Positions 44,877 through 53,536 of a stretch of DNA of 64,000 bases are shown piece by piece. Position numbers and translations under genes: made by a program. This stretch comes from Deinococcus aquatilis DSM 23025. Lineage in GTDB: Bacteria; Deinococcota; Deinococci; Deinococcales; Deinococcaceae. The number at the start of each line of letters is the position of its first letter. Positions within the stretch are counted from its first letter, which is position 1. Location: positions 112,451 to 176,450 of the forward strand of contig NZ_KB899697.1 in NCBI RefSeq assembly GCF_000378445.1, in the 5' to 3' direction. The notes under the pieces are model-generated. The model was not told the origin of the DNA. It saw nothing but the letters and a program-made list of their open reading frames with translations, and did no database searches.

Positions 44877-46044
44877 CGGCGGCCTCCACCACGAGGGTCG
44901 TGCGCTCGGCGGCAGCTTCGGCCATCCGGTTTTCCATATCTTGCCATGTCCTGTCCCAGGACAGTTGACTCAGGTGAGCATCTGCCCGGCCCTGAAGCTC
45001 GGCTGCCTGCGGCGTTCCGCGTGCGTCCAGCAACTTCTGAATGGCCTGTTCGAAACCCTGTGCATCGTGGGCGATTTCCAGCAGCTTCGCCTCGCCGTAA
45101 GGCCGCACCACATCATGAATGGCGGTGGACACGACAGGAACGCCTGCTGCCAGATACTCAGGGGTTTTGGTGGGTGAGATGAACTCCGTGGCGTCGTTGC
45201 GGGCAAAGGGCAACAGGGCCACGTCCCAACCGCTCAGGTAGCCGGGCAGGTCGGCATAGCATTTTTGGCCCAGGTAATGCACGTTGCTGGCCTGCGGAAG
45301 CTCTTCTCGCGACACCTTGACCACTGGACCCAGCAATACAAAGGTCCAGTCGGGACGGCGCTCGGCCAGTTCAGACATCAGCGGCGCATCGAACCGTTCG
45401 TCCAGCACACCATAAAAACCGAGGCGTGGGCCGGGCAGTCCCGCCTGATCTTCGGGTTCGGCCTTCACGGTACGCGCCCGCGCAAAGTGCGGCACATCCA
45501 CACTTGACGGAAATGGGAAGACGCGCGGGTGTTTGTGTCGCTTGGCTTCCCAGAGTCGGTAGCCCCCGGTAAAGACCAGATCGGCGCGGCGAAACAGCTC
45601 GGCTTCACGGGTCAGCAGTTCAGGCGGAGCGAACCGGAAGTTGGCAAGTTCGTCCATGCAGTCGTAGATGGTCAGTGAGGGAGTGAGGCCCGCTGTGATC
45701 GGAAGTTCCATGGGGGTGTAGACCCAGAGCACATACTCGGTCAATCCCTCATTCCTGACGAGTTCCTGAAGCAATTTGGCGGTGCGGGCCTGAGATTCGT
45801 CGGCACTCAGCCCGTGCAGGATATGCGGCGTGCATACCAGTACACCACTGGGGTCACGGCGTACGGCCATCCGGTCATCCGTCTCCCCAAACATAGGTTC
45901 TTCTATGTAATACACGCTGCGCGTCTGTGCTGCCCGCGTCATGAGGTGCTGAGGGCGCTGAAAGACAAAATCCCAACGCAGATGGGCTATACAGAGGAGG
46001 GGGGGCAGGGTGGAGGATTGTGAGGCGTATTCAGAATGTGTCAT
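44869..46044 (-). CDS. Glycosyltransferase (GT-B fold)
   Basis: 391 residues. N-lobe start LRWDFVFQRPQHLMTRAAQ is typical of a group of glycosyltransferases found with glf; C-lobe RLGFYGVLDERFD, DVALLPF and TPEYLAAGVPVVST nucleotide-sugar motif. AAGGAAG lies 6 nt before the ATG. Co-translated with UDP-Galp mutase, so a galactofuranosyl transferase is a fair guess. Confidence 0.85.
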   Translation of the reverse strand: MTHSEYASQSSTLPPLLCIAHLRWDFVFQRPQHLMTRAAQTRSVYYIEEPMFGETDDRMAVRRDPSGVLVCTPHILHGLSADESQARTAKLLQELVRNEGLTEYVLWVYTPMELPITAGLTPSLTIYDCMDELANFRFAPPELLTREAELFRRADLVFTGGYRLWEAKRHKHPRVFPFPSSVDVPHFARARTVKAEPEDQAGLPGPRLGFYGVLDERFDAPLMSELAERRPDWTFVLLGPVVKVSREELPQASNVHYLGQKCYADLPGYLSGWDVALLPFARNDATEFISPTKTPEYLAAGVPVVSTAIHDVVRPYGEAKLLEIAHDAQGFEQAIQKLLDARGTPQAAELQGRADAHLSQLSWDRTWQDMENRMAEAAAERTTLVVEAADD

Positions 46045-46210
46045 AGTGCACTTCCTTGAAAGCGTGAGAATGGAATGGGGCGCAGGCACATTAGAGGAAT
46101 TTAGCGCCCCAGCGGTTTTCGCCCGTGCCGATCCAGCGAAGACCGATTCATAAACTTTGCCCGTGGGCTGAGAAATAGGTGAGCATCAATTCATCAGTTC
46201 TCATCTGGAA

Positions 46211-47428
46211 ATGAATGCAGAGCTGGGCGAAATGGTGGATATGGCTGTCTCCTATCCTTCCCACGTCGCCGCTCAGCCGATGGTTTCGGAACTGTTCAGG
46301 AGCTTTTTCCAGGGCGGATTCGAATGCTCCACCCAACGTCTGCGGGCAGGACGGCGTCTGGACGTGATAGACGCCACGGCGCATGACCGTTTTGCACTGC
46401 AGGATTACACCCGGCTCAGAGAGATTGGGATGCAGACTGCCCGCGATGGTTTTCGCTGGCACCTGATCGAACATACGCCCGGTGAATACGACTTTCGCAG
46501 TGTCCTGCCCATGCTGCGGGCAGCCCGTCAGACTGGTATGCAGATCATCTGGGATCTGTGTCACTACGGCTGGCCCGACTTCGTGGACGTGTTCTCACCC
46601 GAATTTCCTGACCAATTTGGCCGCTACGCTGCTGCCTGCGCTGCCGTGCTGGCACAGGAAAACCCAGACGCCACACCGTTTGTCTGTCCGATCAACGAGA
46701 TCTCGTTTCTGACCTGGGCAGGGGGTGACGTGGGGTACCTCAATCCATTCGCACACGGGCGTGGGCTGGAACTGAAGATGCAACTGGTGCAGGCAGCCCT
46801 CAAAGCCACCGACTCTCTGCGCCGGGTCTTGCCCAATGTCAGGATCGTATACGCCGAACCGCTGCTGTCCAGTCGCTGGCATCCAGACCGTCCACACGAA
46901 GAAGAACTGGCGCGGGCCGAACATCTGGGGCAATATCAGACGCTGGACATGCTGAGTGGACGACTCCACCCCGAACTGGGCGGTTTTCCTGACGCACTCG
47001 ATATCGTGGGCCTGAACTATTACCCCTACAACCAGTGGTTTTTTCACCCGCACGCCCACGAGCGCGAACATCTGCCGACTGAACATGCTTTCCACCGCCC
47101 ACTTGACGACCTTCTGAACGAGGTGTACGCCCGCTATGGCCGCCCACTGTTCCTGTCGGAAACAGGCACGGAGGGGGAAGCCCGCTCCGTATGGTTCCGG
47201 GGCGTGATGGACGGAATCCGGCGGGCGCGGGCGCAGGGCACCCCGGTAGAAGGCGTGTGCCTGTACCCGATCCTCAATCATGCGGGCTGGGACGATGACC
47301 GCCACTGTCCCAACGGGTTATGGGATGGCTGCGGCCCAGGTGGGGAGCGTCACATCTACGCGCCGCTGCTGCAAGAACTCCGGGCGCAGGGGTTGGCCGG
47401 AGCCGAACAGGGCCACCAAGTGGGATGA
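46211..47428 (+). CDS. GH-A clan glycoside hydrolase-like protein
   Basis: 405 residues, TIM-barrel features: FECSTQ at strand 1, WDLCHYGWPDF, the acid/base PINEIS (Glu163) and the nucleophile LSETGTEG (Glu317). Resembles beta-glucosidase-like hydrolases (GH1 or neighbours). No signal peptide, so cytoplasmic. Divergent from the glycosyltransferase-glf pair over a 167-bp gap. Other starts at 46232 and 46244 are possible. Confidence 0.82.
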   Translation: MNAELGEMVDMAVSYPSHVAAQPMVSELFRSFFQGGFECSTQRLRAGRRLDVIDATAHDRFALQDYTRLREIGMQTARDGFRWHLIEHTPGEYDFRSVLPMLRAARQTGMQIIWDLCHYGWPDFVDVFSPEFPDQFGRYAAACAAVLAQENPDATPFVCPINEISFLTWAGGDVGYLNPFAHGRGLELKMQLVQAALKATDSLRRVLPNVRIVYAEPLLSSRWHPDRPHEEELARAEHLGQYQTLDMLSGRLHPELGGFPDALDIVGLNYYPYNQWFFHPHAHEREHLPTEHAFHRPLDDLLNEVYARYGRPLFLSETGTEGEARSVWFRGVMDGIRRARAQGTPVEGVCLYPILNHAGWDDDRHCPNGLWDGCGPGGERHIYAPLLQELRAQGLAGAEQGHQVG

Positions 47429-47531
47429 GACGGAATTGCACTGGCCTGCAGCCGGGCGTGAGCGAAACGAACGGCGAAAAGTACAGAGGCGCGGGAACCG
47501 GAACAGGGCCGTAGGAAACCAATTCTTTAGG

Positions 47532-47558
47532 AGACCAGGACTTTTGAAACGCTGGTCT
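47532..47558. terminator. Hairpin between converging genes
   Basis: AGACCAG (47532-47538)/CTGGTCT (47552-47558); the right arm reaches into the stop codon of the PucR gene. A longer GCGGGAACC/GGTTCCCGC pairing encloses it. Confidence 0.5.
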
Positions 47559-48285
47559 AGGGTTCCCGCCCTGCCGAGGCTTCCCCACGCGCGATTTCGA
47601 GGGCCAGTTGTAGTCCCAGTTGCCGCCGGGGATCGTCTAGGTCGCCCAGCATGGCCCGCAACTGCTCCAGTCGGTAATAGATGGTCTGGCGACGCACACC
47701 CAGCCGCCGCGCCGACTCTGCCACATTGAAATTGTGATCCAGTAGCGCTCCCAGCGTGCTGAGCAAGGTGGCGCGGGGGCGCGGCGGCAGGGCCAACAAT
47801 GCGCCCAGATGCGCCTGCATGAAGCCCAGGCTGCGGCCCGTTTCGTTCAGGGCATCCAGCAATGGGGCCAGAGAGGGTTCAGAGGCATCGGCGGGGGGCC
47901 TGAGAATACGGGCGTGAGCGGCACGGGTCAGGGCCGCAAAGCTGACCTCCTGACGGAACACGATCAGCGGAAAATCGTACAGGCGGGCCGCGCCGACCAG
48001 AACTGCGGGTGGGTCATGCAGATCGCGCACCAGTTCCAGGATCAGCCCATGTGCCCCGCCTTCCGCCAGCGAGCGTAGATAGGCTTCAGCCTCCGCATCG
48101 CTCAAGGAAATCAGGGGCGAACCTGTGCTGAGCAGGACCTCTCCCCCACTCAGAAACCGGGCGGCGTCGGCAATTTCCGAGACATGTACCCACGTCACAG
48201 GTTGCCCCAGCCGCGCCTGACCGCTCAAAACCTCCGCGCCCGCGAAGGCCGGAAGCGTGAGTAGATCAGCAAGGGTAGGGAGCAT
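47557..48285 (-). CDS. Short PucR-family regulator
   Basis: 242 residues. N-terminal PucR domain (LADLLTLPAFAGAEVLSG; VHVSEIADAARFLSGGEVLL) and C-terminal PucR helix-turn-helix (NVAESARRLGVRRQTIYYRL). The middle GGDEF-like segment of full-length PucR (about 500 residues) is largely missing. It is last in the pyrimidine/hydantoin cluster and probably senses its substrate. AAGGA lies before the ATG at 48285. Confidence 0.82.
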   Translation of the reverse strand: MLPTLADLLTLPAFAGAEVLSGQARLGQPVTWVHVSEIADAARFLSGGEVLLSTGSPLISLSDAEAEAYLRSLAEGGAHGLILELVRDLHDPPAVLVGAARLYDFPLIVFRQEVSFAALTRAAHARILRPPADASEPSLAPLLDALNETGRSLGFMQAHLGALLALPPRPRATLLSTLGALLDHNFNVAESARRLGVRRQTIYYRLEQLRAMLGDLDDPRRQLGLQLALEIARGEASAGREP

Positions 48286-48302
48286 AGGGAAAGTCCTTGA
48301 GC

Positions 48303-48524
48303 TTAAGAATTCGACTGCGTACTCAAGAGAAGAGTTTCCATGGCAAAACAAGAATCACATTGAATCCATTTTTCTATATGGTCTTCACCCACAACATCGG
48401 CAAGAATAAAGAGCGTTCCCGCATGGCACTTCGGGCAACGCACTTCTGCCACTGGGTCCTGGGCGATAGCCAGATAAGCCGCCATCCTCTTCTCTCGCCT
48501 AGATTTCTCCCGTTTGGTTTCCAT
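48303..48524 (-). CDS. Small zinc-ribbon protein
   Basis: 73 residues. CPKC (about residues 30-33) and CDSC (56-59) make a four-Cys zinc ribbon; the N-terminus is Lys/Arg-rich (ETKREKSRREKR), which suits binding to nucleic acid. GAGGA lies about 9 nt before the ATG. Between the carbamoylase and PucR genes on the same strand. Function unknown. Confidence 0.65.
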   Translation of the reverse strand: METKREKSRREKRMAAYLAIAQDPVAEVRCPKCHAGTLFILADVVGEDHIEKWIQCDSCFAMETLLLSTQSNS

Positions 48525-48624
48525 CTTTCTTTTCCTCTATAGACTGTTGAGAACTGCTCGGCAGAGCAAACTTTTCGGGGATAACCGCTTCCCCGAGTGC
48601 TTTTGCGCCAGTACTGAGATTTTT

Positions 48625-49869
48625 TCAGTCACGGTTGCCAATCCACTCCATCGTCTTCTCCGCCAGCTTATCCAGCGCCACCACGCACAGCTCTATGTGT
48701 TCTTCCAGTGTGTCTTCGATCTTGTTATGACTGATGCCGCGCAAACTCTGCACGAACAGCATCTCTGTCGGAACCCCGGCGCGGGCCACCTCTGCGGCGT
48801 CGTGCAGCGGGCCGCTGGGCAGGCGGTGAGCGGTGGGCGTGACTTCCAGAATGGCGGCCTCGCAGGCGTCGATCAGCTCTGGATGGAAAGGAATCGGCTC
48901 GATGTTCCACAGGTAGCCAAACGAGACGGTGCAGCCGCCTTCCTCGGCCAAACGGGTGGCGGCATCCTGCGCGTCCTGCCACATGGCGGCCAGTTTTTCG
49001 GCGTTCAGGTGGCGCTGATCGAGCGTGATCTCGCAGGTTTCGACGACGCTGGTGACGATGCCAGGAAGAGTTTTGACGCTGCCGATGGTGCAGACGCCGC
49101 CGTGACGCTCGGCAATGGTGTAGATTTCCTGCCCGAATCGGCCCGCCGCCAAAAAGGCATCCCGGCGAACGTTCATAGGTGTGCTGCCTGAATGCGCCGC
49201 CTGCCCGTGAAAGGTGAGGGTATGCCGCTCCACGCCCACCGTACCCAGCACTGCGCCCAGCGGCAGCCTCATTCCTTCCAGCACCGGCCCCTGCTCAATA
49301 TGCAGTTCCAGGTAAGCGGCAGCGTTCTTCAGCTCGGCCTGAGCCTGCGGCGCATCTTCAAGCGTTACACCCACCTGTTTCAGCGCGTCGGCCAGAGAAA
49401 CGCCGTCTCTGTCATGCAGTTTTGCCATCTGTGCTACATCGAAATGCCCGCTGGCCGCACTTGATCCGTACAGGCTGCGGCCAAAGCGTGCGCCTTCCTC
49501 GTCGGCCCAATCCACCAGCCGTACCGTGACGGGCGGTTTGCCGCTGTACTGCTCGTTCAGGCGGCGCAGCACTTCCAGACCCGCCAGCACGTTCAGGCAG
49601 CCGTCCAGCCAGCCACCGTTGGGCACACTGTCGAGGTGGCCACCGATCAGCAATTCTCGCTCGGATTCGCCTTTCAGGGTGGCCCACAGGTTGCCCGCCG
49701 GGTCGGTATGAACCTCTACAGGCAACTCGGCCAGCCGTTCTTTCAAAAAGTCGCGGGCCGCCACCCATTTCTCGGTAAAGGCGACCCGCTGAGCGCCCTG
49801 TTCGTCGCCTGTCAGCGCACGCAGGGCTTTAAGTTCATCTATGGTTCGGCGTGGATCGAGAGTGGTCAT
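48625..49869 (-). CDS. M20-family amidohydrolase, beta-ureidopropionase / N-carbamoyl amino acid hydrolase
   Basis: 414 residues. Zinc ligands in GGHLDSVPNGGWLDG, WADEEGARFG, HIEQGP and HNKIED; dimerisation domain in the middle (about 210-325). Hydrolyses N-carbamoyl-beta-alanine or N-carbamoyl amino acids to the amine, CO2 and ammonia. This is the third step after PreTA and dihydropyrimidinase, both encoded in the same strand direction. AAAGGAG lies 3-4 nt before the ATG. Confidence 0.9.
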   Translation of the reverse strand: MTTLDPRRTIDELKALRALTGDEQGAQRVAFTEKWVAARDFLKERLAELPVEVHTDPAGNLWATLKGESERELLIGGHLDSVPNGGWLDGCLNVLAGLEVLRRLNEQYSGKPPVTVRLVDWADEEGARFGRSLYGSSAASGHFDVAQMAKLHDRDGVSLADALKQVGVTLEDAPQAQAELKNAAAYLELHIEQGPVLEGMRLPLGAVLGTVGVERHTLTFHGQAAHSGSTPMNVRRDAFLAAGRFGQEIYTIAERHGGVCTIGSVKTLPGIVTSVVETCEITLDQRHLNAEKLAAMWQDAQDAATRLAEEGGCTVSFGYLWNIEPIPFHPELIDACEAAILEVTPTAHRLPSGPLHDAAEVARAGVPTEMLFVQSLRGISHNKIEDTLEEHIELCVVALDKLAEKTMEWIGNRD

Positions 49870-49947
49870 AGGCTCCTTTGGGGGGATCAAAAGCCCGCCA
49901 ACCCTGAAAACTGTGGTCAGCGGGAGCTTCTGCACACGAACTACATA

Positions 49948-50307
49948 CTATTTTTTAAGGATTTTGTTGCCTGTTCCCGTGACACGCGTCAGGGGTTTGG
50001 CCCCTTTCAGCGATTTGGTCCAGGTCACGGTGTTCTGCTTGCCGTTCAGCACGATCTGGCCGACATTCACTACCGTCACGACATTTTTATTGCCGTTCAC
50101 GACCACCTGCGTGCAGTTGCCAGTCAGGGTGACTTTGTTGCTGTTGCCGCTGATGGTGAAAGCGTTGTTGCCACATTTCATGGCGCGGGCGGCGTGGTCG
50201 CCTGCCAACATCTGACCCATACCGGGAATGGTCATGGTGGCGCTCTGGGCAGCGGCGGAGCCAGCAACAGCGAGGCCCAGCAGGGTCAGTACGGCAGGAA
50301 AGTTCAT
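49948..50307 (-). CDS. Secreted DUF3060-like protein
   Basis: 119 residues. Signal peptide (PAVLTLLGLAVAGSAAA), then repeating N/V/T-rich strands (ISGNSNKVTLTGNC, VVNGNKNVVTVVNVG) as in DUF3060. It likely forms a small beta-helix outside the cell. TACACT (50315-50320) ends 7 nt before the ATG, so the message is leaderless and separate from the pyrimidine operon around it. Confidence 0.8.
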   Translation of the reverse strand: MNFPAVLTLLGLAVAGSAAAQSATMTIPGMGQMLAGDHAARAMKCGNNAFTISGNSNKVTLTGNCTQVVVNGNKNVVTVVNVGQIVLNGKQNTVTWTKSLKGAKPLTRVTGTGNKILKK

Positions 50308-50314
50308 AGGGCCG

Positions 50315-50320
50315 AGTGTA
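50315..50320 (-). promoter_or_regulatory. Leaderless -10 of the DUF3060 gene
   Basis: TACACT, 7 nt before the ATG. Confidence 0.55.
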
Positions 50321-50419
50321 CGCCCCACACCTGACAGATTACTTTTCGGATCAGATGTGGGGTATTCGGAGTCTGTATCCCGCAGATCAGGGTCGACAGA
50401 CCTGTTCTTTCTTGCGCGG

Positions 50420-51496
50420 TTACTTCTTGCCCGTCGCGGCCTGCCACACCGTGTAATCCACCGCTCCGGCAGCGGGATCAGCCTTCAGAATGCCCAGACT
50501 CTTGAGCAGGGTCACGTTGGATTTGTACACCGCGGGGTCAAGGTATCCGGCGCGGCCCTGAAGGGTGGGGCCACTGTTGTAGAGCTTGGCGATTTCGGCC
50601 ATCTGCCACGTCTGGTGGCCCTTGGCATCGGCGCGGGTGCCCGAGCCTTTGCAGGTGTTTCCGCACAGAGGAAGCACGATGTTCACGGCCTCGGCCTGAT
50701 TTTTCACGGCGTAGTTCCAGCCCTTGATGCTGGCCCGCACCAACCGGGCGGCCACCTCACGCCCGCTGAGGCCGCTATTTTTGAAGTTCTTGTCATCCAG
50801 CACCTTCTGAGACGTGAACATCAGGTCTTCGAGCAGGTTGATGCCGTAGTCGGACGCCTTGAAAATGCGGAGTTTGTCCATGCTGTAGCCGAGGCCCACG
50901 ATCTGATCGACCTCGTTGTAGGTCATGGCCGACACCAGATCGACTTTATCGGGGAAAACGATACTGGGGTCAAAGGGATAGGTCACGGCCTGCACACTGG
51001 GATTGGACACCGTGGAATCGAGGCTGGTGGTCAGGCCGTATTTCTTCATCAGAGCGATGGCCGGATATTCGTTGCCGCTGGGCCACACCCCCACGCGCTT
51101 GCCCTTAAAGTCGGCGGGTTTGGTCATCTTGCTGGATTTTAGGGACACCAGCGTAAAACCGGACTTCTGGAACAACTGGGCAATGTGAACCACAGGCAGG
51201 CCCTGCTGACGGGCGGTGAGCAGGTCGGTAATCCAGGTGGTGCCGAAATCTGCCGCGCCCGTAGACACCGTCTGAATGGGCGACTGATCCCCGATGGGCA
51301 AAAGCTGCACATCCAGTCCTTCGGCCTTGAAATAGCCCTTGGCCTGCGCCACAAAGAATCCGGCGAACTGGGCCTGCGGGAACCACTTCAGTTGGAGCCG
51401 CACCTGCACGGGCTTGGCGGGCGTACCGGACTGAGCAGAAGCACTGGGAAGAATGGCGAGGCCGAGCAGAGCGGACAGGAGCGCGAATTTCTTCAT
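50420..51496 (-). CDS. NMT1/THI5-type ABC transporter substrate-binding protein
   Basis: 358 residues. Signal peptide (FALLSALLGLAILPSASA), then the SsuA/THI5-like fold (VRLQLKWFPQAQFAGFFVAQAKGYF, read as LQLKWFPQAQFAGFF and VAQAKGYF). Such proteins bind pyrimidine precursors, hydantoins or sulfonates. In a pyrimidine-degradation cluster a pyrimidine or hydantoin ligand is most likely. No TPP riboswitch is seen before the transporter genes. Confidence 0.87.
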   Translation of the reverse strand: MKKFALLSALLGLAILPSASAQSGTPAKPVQVRLQLKWFPQAQFAGFFVAQAKGYFKAEGLDVQLLPIGDQSPIQTVSTGAADFGTTWITDLLTARQQGLPVVHIAQLFQKSGFTLVSLKSSKMTKPADFKGKRVGVWPSGNEYPAIALMKKYGLTTSLDSTVSNPSVQAVTYPFDPSIVFPDKVDLVSAMTYNEVDQIVGLGYSMDKLRIFKASDYGINLLEDLMFTSQKVLDDKNFKNSGLSGREVAARLVRASIKGWNYAVKNQAEAVNIVLPLCGNTCKGSGTRADAKGHQTWQMAEIAKLYNSGPTLQGRAGYLDPAVYKSNVTLLKSLGILKADPAAGAVDYTVWQAATGKK

Positions 51497-51577
51497 GTTG
51501 AAACCTCCGGGAGAGGGGAAGTGCTGTGCAGGGCAGGGATTCTTTGGGCAGGTGCGGCAAAAATCAGTTGCGGCAGC

Positions 51578-52549
51578 TCAGTTGCGGCGCAGAACAAAGC
51601 GTTCCAGCGCCGAGATGAACAGGTAAAAGGAAATACCGATCACGGAGGCCACCACGATGGCGGCCCACACAATGTCCAGCCCAAAACGGCCCACCTCGAT
51701 CTGAATGCGGAAGCCCAGCCCGTGCCCTTCTGTACCAAAAAATTCGGCGACGATGGCATTGATCAGGGCAAGGGTGGAACTGACGCGCAGAGCGGTAAAA
51801 ATGAAGGGGAGGGCCGAGGGCCAGCGTACCTCACGGAAGATCTGAGCGGGCGAGGCAGCATAGGAGTGCATCAGATCGAGGTGCATGGGCTGGGCGCTTT
51901 GCAGGCCGCGCACCGCGTTGATGACGACAGGAAACAGCACCGTGATGGCGACGATGATGGTTTTGGACGGCCAGCCCAGCCCCGCCGCCTTGATGACCAC
52001 CGGAGCCAACGCCACGATGGGCACGCTGGACAGCAGCGCCGCGTAGGGCAAAACGCCACGCTCCAGAATGCGGAAGCGCACGGCCAGCAGCGCCAAACCC
52101 AGCCCCGCCAGCGTGCCCACCACGAAGCCCAGCAGCGCCTCCAGCACAAAGGTGTAGTAGGCGTCTTGCAGCAACACGGTACGGGCGGCCCAGAGCGACT
52201 GTGCCACTTTGCTGGGTGCGGGAATCAGGCCAGTGGGAACGGCGTAGGCCCGCAATATAGCTTCGGCGGCCAGAACAGCCAGAATCAGGGTGGCCGCAGC
52301 GGGCAAAATGCGGGCGGTGCGGCTTTCGCCCTGTGCGCTCTGGCGGATGCCCACCGCGCCCACCAGCAGCAGCGCCACTACTCCCAAGAGCCACGGCCAG
52401 GCCAGCGCCGGAGCCGCCTGGCCCGCCAGCAACACGCTGAGGCCCAGCAGACCTGCTGCCGACAACAACAGCAGCGGCAGGCCAAAGCCGGAGCGCACAG
52501 GCAGGGCCGCTATCTGCATACTGCCCTGCGTCATGCTGGGGGTCGCCAT
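51578..52549 (-). CDS. ABC transporter permease (SsuC/TauC type, second copy)
   Basis: 323 residues. Several N-terminal helices beyond the usual six, then the BPD_transp_1 core (ALLSSVPIVALAPVVIKAAG, SYAASPAQIFREVRWPSALP coupling helix). It overlaps the other permease gene by 19 bp. Works with the ATPase at 53537. Confidence 0.87.
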   Translation of the reverse strand: MATPSMTQGSMQIAALPVRSGFGLPLLLLSAAGLLGLSVLLAGQAAPALAWPWLLGVVALLLVGAVGIRQSAQGESRTARILPAAATLILAVLAAEAILRAYAVPTGLIPAPSKVAQSLWAARTVLLQDAYYTFVLEALLGFVVGTLAGLGLALLAVRFRILERGVLPYAALLSSVPIVALAPVVIKAAGLGWPSKTIIVAITVLFPVVINAVRGLQSAQPMHLDLMHSYAASPAQIFREVRWPSALPFIFTALRVSSTLALINAIVAEFFGTEGHGLGFRIQIEVGRFGLDIVWAAIVVASVIGISFYLFISALERFVLRRN

Positions 52550-53424
52550 CTTGTCACCAGCCTTTCCAGCCCGCCGATCAGGGCCACCAGCACGATGCCC
52601 AGCGCCGCGCCGTAGATCATGATGACCCACAGCGCCACGGTATCGGACGCCCGCGAATTCTCGGCCAGCATCTTGCCCAGACCGCTGAAGGAAATGGTGC
52701 TGATCTCGGCCACGATGCTGCCCACCAGAGCCGCCGTCGCCGCCACTTTCAGCGAGGTGAACAGGTAGGGCAGGCTGGCCGGAACCTGAAGCAGCCCGAA
52801 GACCTGCGCGGGCGAGGCGCGGTAGGTTCGCATCAGATCGAGTTGCAGGGGGTCAGGGCTGCGGAGTCCCTGCGCCATACCGATGGCAATGGGAAAAAAG
52901 GCGATGTAAGCGGCGATGATGGCTTTGGGAAGGAATCCCTGTACGCCGTATTGCCCGAGTAGCACCGCCAGCATGGGCGCGAGGGCCACGATAGGCACGG
53001 TTTGAGAGGCCACCAACCACGGCAGGGTGGCCCGCTCGAAACTGCGACTACGGACAAGTAAGGTGGCGAGAACAAGGCCCAGAACGGACGCCAGCGCCAG
53101 CCCCAGCAGGGTTTCTCCGCCAGTGACGAGAGCGTTGTAGGGCGCACTGGTGGGCGCAAGCGGCGGCACGCTGAGGCTGGTAAATCCTGTCGCAAACTGC
53201 CCCGGCGCGGGAATGACTGGATTGCGGAGCTGTGTAGCGCAGGCCAGAGCTGTGGTGCACCCCAGATCTGCGCCGCTGGCAAGTGAACGGGCCGCCTGCC
53301 CCGAATTGGCCCACAGCATCAGCGGCCAGTACAGCAGCAGGGCGGCGAGGGCGACGCCGAGCATGGGAAGGAGGTTGGAAGGGCGGCGGGCGGGGCGCGG
53401 CAGGTTGGCGGGAGCAGCGGTCAT
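52531..53424 (-). CDS. ABC transporter permease (SsuC/TauC type, first copy)
   Basis: 297 residues. LVASQTVPIVALAPMLAVLLG and the coupling helix TYRASPAQVFGLLQVPASLP. Six or seven helices. The pair of related permeases suggests a heterodimeric importer. Gap to the ATPase gene holds the GTGGTGAGTGG repeat (53496-53530). Confidence 0.87.
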   Translation of the reverse strand: MTAAPANLPRPARRPSNLLPMLGVALAALLLYWPLMLWANSGQAARSLASGADLGCTTALACATQLRNPVIPAPGQFATGFTSLSVPPLAPTSAPYNALVTGGETLLGLALASVLGLVLATLLVRSRSFERATLPWLVASQTVPIVALAPMLAVLLGQYGVQGFLPKAIIAAYIAFFPIAIGMAQGLRSPDPLQLDLMRTYRASPAQVFGLLQVPASLPYLFTSLKVAATAALVGSIVAEISTISFSGLGKMLAENSRASDTVALWVIMIYGAALGIVLVALIGGLERLVTRWRPPA

Positions 53425-53495
53425 GGAGAGCCACCAGATAGAGCTTGTAGATCGGTGGCAACAGCATGTGACAGATCAGGCCTTCTGACCGTGGT

Positions 53496-53530
53496 TTTCC
53501 CACTCACCACTTCCCACTCACCACTTCCCG
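53496..53530. repeat. Doubled G-rich repeat unit, inverse of that at 1441
   Basis: Reads, on the minus strand, GGGAAGTGGTGAGTGGGAAG followed by a second GTGGTGAGTGG and GGAAAA. The unit and the trailing GGGAAAA match 1441-1470. Confidence 0.65.
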
Positions 53531-53536
53531 TCTTTC

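Noticed and set aside
50420..51600. TPP riboswitch, because the binding protein is of the NMT1/THI5 type
   Set aside because: No thi-box-like sequence was found before the ABC genes, and the gene neighbours are for pyrimidine degradation.
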